This document shows positions 6,222 through 12,315 of a stretch of DNA of 14,297 nt, in pieces. This DNA comes from Bacteroidaceae bacterium. GTDB lineage: Bacteria > Bacteroidota > Bacteroidia > Bacteroidales > Bacteroidaceae. Made by a program: the position numbers and the translations under genes. The stretch lies in NCBI GenBank assembly GCA_016302965.1, contig JAEDMP010000064.1, positions 1 through 14,297 of the forward strand, written 5' to 3'. The notes below the pieces were generated by a model that ran no database searches, was not told where the DNA came from, and saw nothing but the letters and a program-made list of their open reading frames with translations. Each line of letters begins with the position of its first letter. Position 1 is the first letter of the stretch.

Positions 6222-8225
6222 TTATTTTTGATGCCGGTAACAGTATTCGGCTGTCTGAATCATGGAAAAAGCATAGCGGCGCAGCGAATCGTGGCCTGCG
6301 TCGGCGCTTGTCTCAAGCAGGTGGCCGTCGGGCTGCTGGCGGTAATAATGGTCGTGACCGGTGGAAAAGGTGTGTATGAAACAACGGCTGGAGTCACGTG
6401 CCACAATCTGGTTGTCGGCAGAGTAGAACACCTGTTGGCGGCGCTGCTCCAGCAGGTTGACACCGAAGCCGTCGTAGTCGTAACTCACGCCCAGCAGATA
6501 CAGCAGTGTGGGCATGATGTCTACCTGTTGGGCAAGACCGTCATAGATTCGGGGTTCCACTCCCTTGCCGAAGATGAGCAGGGGGATATGATTGTAGGAC
6601 TGGGGCAGCTCGCTGTCGACGCTGCCCACAATCTTGCCGTGGTCGGCCAGCAGTACAAACAGCGTGTTCCCATACCAGGGCTCGCGCCTTGCCGCCTCCA
6701 GGAACTGGCGGATGCAGTCGTCGGCATACTCCACAATCTGCATGTCCTTCTCGTTGCTCCTGGCGTGGAAGTCGCTGGGGATGACATAGGGAGGGTGGTT
6801 GCTGATGGTGAGCAGGGTGGCCATGAAAGGTTGTCCTGTGGCGGCTCTGCGGTTGAGGGTCTCAAGGGCAAAGCGGAAGAGGTAGCGGTCGCTCACGCCG
6901 AAACTGTTCACCACCTCGCTGGCCGGATAATCCTCTTGTGAGAAAACCTCGTCGTAGCCGTTGGTGTGGAAGAAGGCATTCATGTTGTCATACTGCGACT
7001 CGTGGGTCATGAAGAACAGGTTGTGGTAGCCTTCTGTCTTCAGCACCGTGGGGATGCCGTTGCGATGGGGGGTCACTGTACCCTTCATGAGGTTTCTTTT
7101 CATCATGGCAGGGAAGGAGTAGAGGGTGGCGGTGATGCCGTGGTTGGTGTGTACGCCGGCCGAATAGCAGCGGCTGAAGGCCAGCGAGTGACGGTATAGA
7201 CTGTCGAGTGTGGGGGTGAGTCGTTGGCTCTGACCGAAACTTTGCATCAGTGGGGCAGCCATCGACTCCATGAGAATGATGACCACATTGGGTTTGTCGG
7301 TCCGGGGGATGTTGGTGATGTGGCGAACCATCAACCGGGAGGAGTCGGTGGGTGAGGGCAGTCCCAGACTCTGGCGTGCCAGGGTGATGGCCTCGTCGTA
7401 GGGCATGAGTTGTAGTTCACGGTTTTCCTTCCGCATATCGTCGAGCACGCTGGTGAGCAGGTTGAAGGTGGGGGCTATGCCGAGTTGGTTCAGCATAGGG
7501 TCGGAACAATAATAGGCTTCGCTCACCTTGATGGGGTTGTAACCCACACGGCCACGGATGCCGAAGATGCAACAGCCAATGAGCAATAGGGTGGCTGCCA
7601 GCCGCAGTCCGATGGGCTTGTAGCGTGGAGTTACTGAGGAAACCGGGTGTGATGAGGTGGCAAATGTCCGTTGGTCGTTCTGGACTTGCATCATCTGCCG
7701 ATTGGTATGTCGCAGCCATCGTCTGACGATGAAGAGGTAGGCGGCGCAGACGATGACGAAGAGTGCTATATATAATAGGTAGGAACTCTCGCCTACCACC
7801 ATGCCCGCTGTGGTGCCTGCATAGCTGAACCAGCCGAAGATGCTGGAGTTGATGTTCTGAAAGAAATACTGGAAATAGGGGATGTTGGCGGCCGAGATGG
7901 CAAAGCACAACACATGGAGTGTGCCCATCCAGATGCAGGCGAAGCGCCGTGTCCACCGGGCGTAATAGCCGAAGCAGGCCGTCAGCAGACAGAGGGCAAG
8001 GGGCAATACCAGCACGTAGCATCCCACCACATTGTCGAACCATAGCCCCCGCACAAAGGCAGGCCATACTGGGGCACCGCTCTCGGCGGCCATTTGGGAA
8101 AGGCAGGTGTACTGGATGCCACGGAAGAGAGAGAGAAAGAGGAGGCCGAGCAGGTGGAGGCCTGCCAGAAATTTCACGGTGAGACCGAACCGTCTGTCCG
8201 GATATGGATTCATTCGATTCTTCAT
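6222..8225 (-). CDS. LTA-synthase-like membrane phosphotransferase (alkaline phosphatase/sulfatase superfamily), copy 2
   Basis: The 667-residue product has about five membrane helices (roughly 18-36, 64-86, 96-114, 147-167, 206-223) followed by a periplasmic sulfatase-fold domain. Catalytic positions are ILMESM with E320, HTNHGIT with nucleophile candidate T365, SNHPPY with H477, and ADHG with D528 and H529. Like its neighbour it has a GIRG motif right after the last helix, so the two are paralogs with strongly diverged sequence. The expected role is transfer of phosphoglycerol, phosphoethanolamine or a similar group from a membrane phospholipid to a surface glycan or lipid A. The ATG at 8225 is used; a second Met at 8213 is possible. 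It is first of the leftward envelope genes, and no promoter of its own is visible between it and the tRNA terminator. Confidence 0.88.
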   Translation of the reverse strand: MKNRMNPYPDRRFGLTVKFLAGLHLLGLLFLSLFRGIQYTCLSQMAAESGAPVWPAFVRGLWFDNVVGCYVLVLPLALCLLTACFGYYARWTRRFACIWMGTLHVLCFAISAANIPYFQYFFQNINSSIFGWFSYAGTTAGMVVGESSYLLYIALFVIVCAAYLFIVRRWLRHTNRQMMQVQNDQRTFATSSHPVSSVTPRYKPIGLRLAATLLLIGCCIFGIRGRVGYNPIKVSEAYYCSDPMLNQLGIAPTFNLLTSVLDDMRKENRELQLMPYDEAITLARQSLGLPSPTDSSRLMVRHITNIPRTDKPNVVIILMESMAAPLMQSFGQSQRLTPTLDSLYRHSLAFSRCYSAGVHTNHGITATLYSFPAMMKRNLMKGTVTPHRNGIPTVLKTEGYHNLFFMTHESQYDNMNAFFHTNGYDEVFSQEDYPASEVVNSFGVSDRYLFRFALETLNRRAATGQPFMATLLTISNHPPYVIPSDFHARSNEKDMQIVEYADDCIRQFLEAARREPWYGNTLFVLLADHGKIVGSVDSELPQSYNHIPLLIFGKGVEPRIYDGLAQQVDIMPTLLYLLGVSYDYDGFGVNLLEQRRQQVFYSADNQIVARDSSRCFIHTFSTGHDHYYRQQPDGHLLETSADAGHDSLRRYAFSMIQTAEYCYRHQK

Positions 8226-8262
8226 GCTGAGCGGGTTGTGTCAATACATGTTTGTTTCGGGC

Positions 8263-8299
8263 AATAAAAAAAGTCCCACAAGGTGAAACCTGCAGGACT
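8263..8299 (-). terminator. Intrinsic terminator of the tRNA-Asn gene
   Basis: On the minus strand AGTCCTGCAGG pairs with CCTTGTGGGACT (8272-8299), about 11 base pairs including a few G-U wobbles and a short loop, and is followed by seven T residues (8272 down to 8266). It lies 12 nt after the tRNA 3' end and about 40 bp before the start of the envelope genes. Confidence 0.85.
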
Positions 8300-8310
8300 C
8301 TTCTTAACAG

Positions 8311-8384
8311 CGCTTCAAGATGGGCTTGAACCAACGACCCCCTGATTAACAGTCAGGTGCTCTAACCAACTGAGCTATTGAAGC
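8311..8384 (-). tRNA. tRNA-Asn (anticodon GTT)
   Basis: The 74-nt minus-strand sequence folds as a complete cloverleaf. The acceptor arms GCTTCAA/TTGAAGC pair over 7 bp with discriminator G. The D arm is GCTC/GAGC with the AGTTGGTTA loop. The anticodon stem CCTGA/TCAGG encloses the loop CTGTTAA with anticodon GTT, and the T loop is TTCAAGC. The 3' CCA is not encoded (CTG follows). The T stem GTTGG/CCATC has a U-U mismatch at the 50-64 position; the other pairs are intact. Discriminator G fits asparagine. Confidence 0.96.
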
Positions 8385-8418
8385 AGTGTTGCAAACGCTT
8401 TATTGCTGAATTGCGATG

Positions 8419-8450
8419 CAAAGGTACGGCATTTTTCTGAAACCTCCAAA
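8419..8450 (-). promoter_or_regulatory. Promoter of tRNA-Asn
   Basis: Minus-strand TTTG (8447-8450), a 20-nt spacer and TACCTTTG (8419-8426) match the Bacteroidota consensus. Transcription would start near 8413, about 30 nt before the mature tRNA. The -33 element sits in a 6-bp inverted repeat TCCAAA/TTTGGA (8445-8460). Confidence 0.8.
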
Positions 8451-8531
8451 CATTTTTGGAAAAAAATCACGTTTTGCCCTTATTTTTTCTAAAAAATCGG
8501 GAAAAACCGCTCGTTTTAGGCAGGAAACATG

Positions 8532-8539
8532 TAATTTTG
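8532..8539 (+). promoter_or_regulatory. -7 element of the promoter for the S41 protease gene
   Basis: TAATTTTG fits TAnnTTTG and is followed by CAGC, as at the rimP promoter. No TTTG is found 19-21 nt upstream, so the -33 element is weak or absent. Transcription would start near 8545, leaving about 29 nt of A-rich leader before the ATG at 8574. The region between here and the tRNA promoter (8451-8531) is AT-rich and holds no gene. Confidence 0.6.
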
Positions 8540-8573
8540 CAGCCAAATCAAACCAAAATCAAAGAAACAACGT

Positions 8574-10283
8574 ATGAAAAGACTCATCTGGTTGGCGCTG
8601 CTGCTATGTACGCTCGCTACAGACGCCGGAGCCCAAAAGAAAAAAAACCATAATCTGGAGGTGGGAAAGAACCTGGATATCTTCAACCAGCTCTACAAGT
8701 GTCTCGACCTGATGTATGTCGACTCGCTCAATCCCGGTGAGGTCATCGGCAACGGCATCAAGGGGATGCTGGGCAGTCTCGACCCCTACACTACCTATTA
8801 TCCCGAGGAAAAGACCAAAGACCTGAAAATGATGATCACGGGCAAGTATGCCGGTATCGGATCCATCGTCAGGCTCAACCAGAAACTCAAGCGCATCATC
8901 ATCGACGAACCCTACGCCGGTATGCCTGCTGCCGAGGCCGGACTGAAGAAGGGGGATGTCATCCTGAGCATCGACGGCGATGACATGACCACGAAGAACG
9001 TCTCGCAGGTGAGCGAACGGCTCAGGGGGGAAGCCGGAACCACTTTCCTGCTCAAGGTGTTCCGTCCCTCCACCCAGAAGGAGATGAGCATGAAGATTAC
9101 CCGCAAGAGCATCGCCATGCCCAATGTGCCCTACTATGGCATGAGGGATAACGGCATCGGCTATATCTATCTCTCAGAATATACCGAGGGCTGCGCCAAG
9201 AACATGCGCCGCGCCTTCATCGACCTCAAGAAGCAGGGAGCCACCAGCCTGGTGCTCGACCTGAGAGGCAACGGAGGCGGGTCGCTGGCCGAGGCTGTGG
9301 ATATTGTCAACCTCTGGGTGCCCAAGGGCATTACGCTGGTGGAGACCAAAGGCAAACTCAAGCGGGCCAACCGGGAATATAAGACCACGATGGAACCCAT
9401 CGACACGGTGATGCCCATGGTGGTGCTTGTCAACGGAGAGACGGCCAGTGCCAGCGAGATTACAGCGGGTTCGCTGCAAGACCTCGACAGGGCAATCATA
9501 TTAGGTACGCGCACGTACGGGAAGGGATTGGTGCAGACTCCCTTCGACCTGCCCTATAACAGCAATGTGAAGGTCACCACGGGCAAGTATTACATCCCCA
9601 GCGGACGCTGTGTGCAGGCCATCAACTATAAACATGCCGGAGGGGGCTATACCGAGCGCATTCCCGACAGCCTCACACACGTGTTCCACACCCGCAACGG
9701 AAGGGAGGTGAGGGATGGAGGCGGCATCATGCCCGACCTGGAAATCAAACCCGACACCCTGCCCAACATCGCCCTCTATCTCGACCGTATGGACTCTACG
9801 GAAGTGATGCTCGACTATGAGACAGACTATATGGCTGCCCATCCGCAGATTGCATCTGCCGCTGAGTTCCATCTCACGGATGCCGACTTCGAAGAGTTCA
9901 AGCAGCGGGTGGAGAAGAGCGGTTTCAACTACGACAAGGTGACGGCCAACGCACTCGATGAGCTGGAGAAGATGGCCCGTTTCGAGGGGTATTATGACGA
10001 CGCCAAAGAGGAATTTGAGCGCCTGAGGGCCAAACTGAAGCATAATGTGGGGCGTGACCTCGAACGGTATCGCGACGTGATCATCCGGATGATTGAAAAC
10101 GATCTGGTTACAGCCTATCATTTCCAGGCAGGTGCCATCGAGGCGGCTCTCGGTCATGACTCACAGATGAAGGAAGCCGAGGCTTTGCTCGCTGATGGAC
10201 ACAGATACGCCGATTTGCTGAAAAATGGCAACCGGAAGACCCAAGAAGAGAAAAAACAAGGGGACGAAGGTAAGAAAAAGTGA
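8574..10283 (+). CDS. Exported S41-family carboxy-terminal processing protease (CtpA/Tsp type)
   Basis: The 569-residue protein begins with a signal peptide (MKRLIWLALLLCTLATDAGA, likely cut before Q21), so it acts in the periplasm. A PDZ domain spans about 85-180 (GIGSIV, AEAGLKKGDVILSIDG). The protease core follows with GYIYLSEY, DLRGNGGG at 229-236, the nucleophile S292 in ETASASEITAG, and the general base K317 in TYGKGLVQ, exactly 25 residues later as in the Ser-Lys dyad of this family. A helical C-terminal region of about 150 residues ends in a Lys/Glu-rich tail. Such enzymes trim or degrade envelope proteins from the C-terminus. The gene is divergent from the tRNA-Asn gene and precedes rimP by about 108 bp, with a promoter between them, so it is probably a separate unit. 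Confidence 0.93.
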   Translation: MKRLIWLALLLCTLATDAGAQKKKNHNLEVGKNLDIFNQLYKCLDLMYVDSLNPGEVIGNGIKGMLGSLDPYTTYYPEEKTKDLKMMITGKYAGIGSIVRLNQKLKRIIIDEPYAGMPAAEAGLKKGDVILSIDGDDMTTKNVSQVSERLRGEAGTTFLLKVFRPSTQKEMSMKITRKSIAMPNVPYYGMRDNGIGYIYLSEYTEGCAKNMRRAFIDLKKQGATSLVLDLRGNGGGSLAEAVDIVNLWVPKGITLVETKGKLKRANREYKTTMEPIDTVMPMVVLVNGETASASEITAGSLQDLDRAIILGTRTYGKGLVQTPFDLPYNSNVKVTTGKYYIPSGRCVQAINYKHAGGGYTERIPDSLTHVFHTRNGREVRDGGGIMPDLEIKPDTLPNIALYLDRMDSTEVMLDYETDYMAAHPQIASAAEFHLTDADFEEFKQRVEKSGFNYDKVTANALDELEKMARFEGYYDDAKEEFERLRAKLKHNVGRDLERYRDVIIRMIENDLVTAYHFQAGAIEAALGHDSQMKEAEALLADGHRYADLLKNGNRKTQEEKKQGDEGKKK

Positions 10284-10289
10284 AAAATC

Positions 10290-10321
10290 CTTGGTTGAAC
10301 GCAAAAATATTCGTAATTTTG
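10290..10321 (+). promoter_or_regulatory. Promoter of the rimP-nusA-infB operon, within an inverted repeat
   Basis: CTTG (10290-10293, one base from TTTG), a 20-nt spacer, and TAATTTTG (10314-10321) form a near-consensus promoter. TGAACGC (10296-10302) and GCGTTCA (10324-10330) are perfect 7-bp inverted arms bracketing the -7 box, and GCAAAA/TTTTGC (10301-10306, 10317-10322) is a second inner pair. This layout could be an operator. Transcription would start near 10327. Confidence 0.65.
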
Positions 10322-10334
10322 CAGCGTTCAGTGG

Positions 10335-10372
10335 AATGAGGGGCTGTAAAAAGTCCCTCATTTTATTTTATT
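10335..10372 (+). terminator. Intrinsic-terminator-like hairpin in the rimP leader
   Basis: AATGAGGGGC (10335-10344) pairs with GTCCCTCATT (10353-10362), about 10-11 bp including a G-T wobble, with a short A-rich loop and then TTTTATTTTATT (10361-10372). It lies downstream of both the S41 stop (10283) and the predicted rimP promoter, and 20 bp before the rimP ATG (10392). It may terminate the protease transcript, attenuate the nusA operon, or both. Confidence 0.75.
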
Positions 10373-10391
10373 AACACCCACGGATATAAAT

Positions 10392-10859
10392 ATGATTGAC
10401 AAAAAGGTAGTGGTAACAGCTGTAGAGGAATGGTTGGCAGACAATGACTATTTCCTCGTTGATGTGATGTTTGCAGAAGGAGACAAAATCGTGGTGGAAA
10501 TCGACCATGCCGATGGCGTCTGGATTGAGGATTGTGCCGAACTGAGCCGGTTCCTTCAGGAAAAGCTCGGCGAAGAACTGGGCGAATATGAACTGGAGGT
10601 TGGGTCGGCTGGCATCGGACAACCCTTCAAGGTGCAGCAGCAATACGTCAACTATATCGGTGAGGAAGTAGAGGTGCTCGACCTCGAAGGGAAGAAAATC
10701 ACTGGTGTGCTCAAAAGTGTCGATGGAGAGAATTTCGTCGTGACAGTTACCGAAAAACAGAAACTTGAAGGAAAGAAGCGCCCCGTCATGGTCGAGGTGG
10801 ACAAGACCTTCAATATGAAGCAGGTGAAGTATACCAAATATCTGCTCAACTTCAAATAA
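10392..10859 (+). CDS. rimP: Ribosome maturation factor RimP
   Basis: The 155-residue protein matches RimP, a cytoplasmic factor needed for maturation of the 30S ribosomal subunit. The N-terminal alpha/beta domain contains VDVMFAEGDKIVVEID and a CAELSRFLQEKL helix (48-59). The interdomain signature is EVGSAGIGQPFKV at 69-81, the Bacteroidota form of the usual VSSPGLDRPL motif. A C-terminal beta-barrel domain follows with GVLKSVDGENFVV and a basic end. The length is normal. The position directly before nusA and infB is the conserved arrangement across bacteria and supports the call. The ATG at 10392 follows an AT-rich leader without a Shine-Dalgarno sequence; nusA follows after 29 bp. Confidence 0.95.
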   Translation: MIDKKVVVTAVEEWLADNDYFLVDVMFAEGDKIVVEIDHADGVWIEDCAELSRFLQEKLGEELGEYELEVGSAGIGQPFKVQQQYVNYIGEEVEVLDLEGKKITGVLKSVDGENFVVTVTEKQKLEGKKRPVMVEVDKTFNMKQVKYTKYLLNFK

Positions 10860-10888
10860 GACAAAAAAATAAAAATAGAATAATCAAC

Positions 10889-12151
10889 ATGGCAACAAAG
10901 AAAGAAGAGAAAGGCCCCAGCATGATTGAGACCTTTCAGGAATTCAAGGAAACCAAGAATATCGACCGCACTACACTCGTGAGTGTGCTCGAGGAAAGCT
11001 TCAGAAACGTCATCGCCAAACTGTTTGGAAGTGATGAGAATTTTGATGTCATCGTCAACCCCGACAAGGGTGACTTTGAGATACACCGTAACCGTATCGT
11101 CGTGGCTGACGGTGAAGTGGCTGATGAGAACAAGGAAATTTCACTGACCGATGCACAGAAGATCGCTCCCGACTATGAAATCGGCGAGGAAGTGAGTGAG
11201 GATGTGGACTTCCGGCAGTTCGGACGCCGCGCCATCCTGAACCTCCGGCAGACGCTCGCCTCCAAGATTCTCGAACTGGAGCATGACTCTCTCTACAACA
11301 AATACAAGGAGAAGGTGGGCAAGGTGGTCAGTGGTGAGGTATACCAGACCTGGAAGCGTGAGGTGCTCCTCGTTGATGACGAGGGCAACGAACTTCACCT
11401 GCCCAAGAGCGAGCAGATTCCCAACGACAACTACCGCAAGGGTGAGACCGTCAGGGCAGTCGTACTCCGGGTAGACAACGAGAACAACAACCCCCGGATC
11501 ATTCTCAGCCGTACCAGCCCCATGTTCCTCGAAAGACTCCTTGAGGCCGAAGTGCCCGAAATCGCGGACGGTCTCATCACCATCCGCCGCGTGGCCCGCA
11601 TGCCGGGAGAGAGAGCCAAGGTGGCCGTGGAGAGCTACGACGACCGTATCGATCCCGTGGGAGCTTGTGTCGGCGTGAAGGGTAGCCGTGTGCATGGTAT
11701 CGTGCGTGAACTCTGCAACGAGAACATCGATGTCATCAACTTCTCCAACAACACGCAGCTCTTCATCCAGCGTGCGCTCAGCCCCGCCAAGGTTTCGAGC
11801 ATCACACTCGATGTGGAGAACCACAAGGCCGAGGTGTATCTGCAGCCCGAAGAGGTGTCACTCGCCATCGGACGTAGCGGTATGAACATCAAGCTCGCCT
11901 CGATGCTCACCGAATTTACCATCGATGTGTTCCGTGTGGTCGATGAGAATGAGGCCGACGAGGATATCTACCTCGACGAGTTCTCTGACGAAATCGACCA
12001 GTGGGTCATTGACGCCATCAAGAAGTTGGGACTCGACACGGCCAAGGCTGTGCTCAACGCTCCGAGAGACATGATCATCGAGAAGGCTGACCTCGAAGAG
12101 GAAACAGTGGACCAGATGCTCAATGTGCTCCGGGCCGAGTTCGAACAGTAA
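10889..12151 (+). CDS. nusA: Transcription termination/antitermination factor NusA
   Basis: The 420-residue product has the NusA domain order. An N-terminal RNA-polymerase-binding domain covers about 1-135 (SMIETFQEFK, then LVSVLEESFRNVIAKLFG). An S1 domain follows at about 140-208 (GKVVSGEVYQ, NPRIILSRTSP). KH1 is at about 230-290 (GACVGVKGSRVHGIVREL) and KH2 at about 300-350 (SLAIGRSGMNIKLAS). A short acidic C-terminus ends near 420. E. coli-type C-terminal repeats are absent, which is usual for Bacteroidota. NusA binds RNA polymerase and nascent RNA to modulate pausing, termination and antitermination. It follows rimP by 29 bp in an A-rich spacer and is co-transcribed with infB, so any terminator in the operon leader could be a target of NusA itself. 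Confidence 0.97.
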   Translation: MATKKEEKGPSMIETFQEFKETKNIDRTTLVSVLEESFRNVIAKLFGSDENFDVIVNPDKGDFEIHRNRIVVADGEVADENKEISLTDAQKIAPDYEIGEEVSEDVDFRQFGRRAILNLRQTLASKILELEHDSLYNKYKEKVGKVVSGEVYQTWKREVLLVDDEGNELHLPKSEQIPNDNYRKGETVRAVVLRVDNENNNPRIILSRTSPMFLERLLEAEVPEIADGLITIRRVARMPGERAKVAVESYDDRIDPVGACVGVKGSRVHGIVRELCNENIDVINFSNNTQLFIQRALSPAKVSSITLDVENHKAEVYLQPEEVSLAIGRSGMNIKLASMLTEFTIDVFRVVDENEADEDIYLDEFSDEIDQWVIDAIKKLGLDTAKAVLNAPRDMIIEKADLEEETVDQMLNVLRAEFEQ

Positions 12152-12315
12152 GGGCGGCGGTGAGAGCCATGTACCCGTCATGGCGATGGAGAGGCTACCT
12201 CATGGGGCGCTCCTTAGGACGGTCAGAAGGACTGTCTGAAAATCTATCATAGTATTCATCCGGGGAGACGACGGTCACTATACATGACGCCGGATCCACC
12301 ATAAACAAAAAGATA
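12152..12315. other. nusA-infB intergenic spacer with hairpin and 12-bp tandem repeat
   Basis: This 164-bp gap is long for an operon. It contains a hairpin GCCATG/CATGGC with a 7-nt loop (12166-12184) and a tandem repeat GGACGGTCAGAA / GGACTGTCTGAA (12217-12240, 10 of 12 identical). No TAnnTTTG promoter and no T-tailed terminator are visible, so infB is probably reached by read-through from rimP-nusA. A 27-codon frame (12169-12252) exists but has no support as a gene. Confidence 0.6.

Noticed and set aside
7417..8334. 305-codon minus-strand frame overlapping the second transferase gene and the tRNA
   Set aside because: It runs in another frame of the transferase gene and into the tRNA-Asn gene; the product is Arg/Pro/His-rich with no family signature.
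8311..8384. tRNA-Asn as an integration (attachment) site
   Set aside because: No integrase gene and no duplicated tRNA 3' end were seen in the window.
12169..12252. 27-codon frame in the nusA-infB spacer
   Set aside because: Too short, no ribosome-binding signal or recognisable peptide, and its repeated residues come from the 12-bp tandem repeat.
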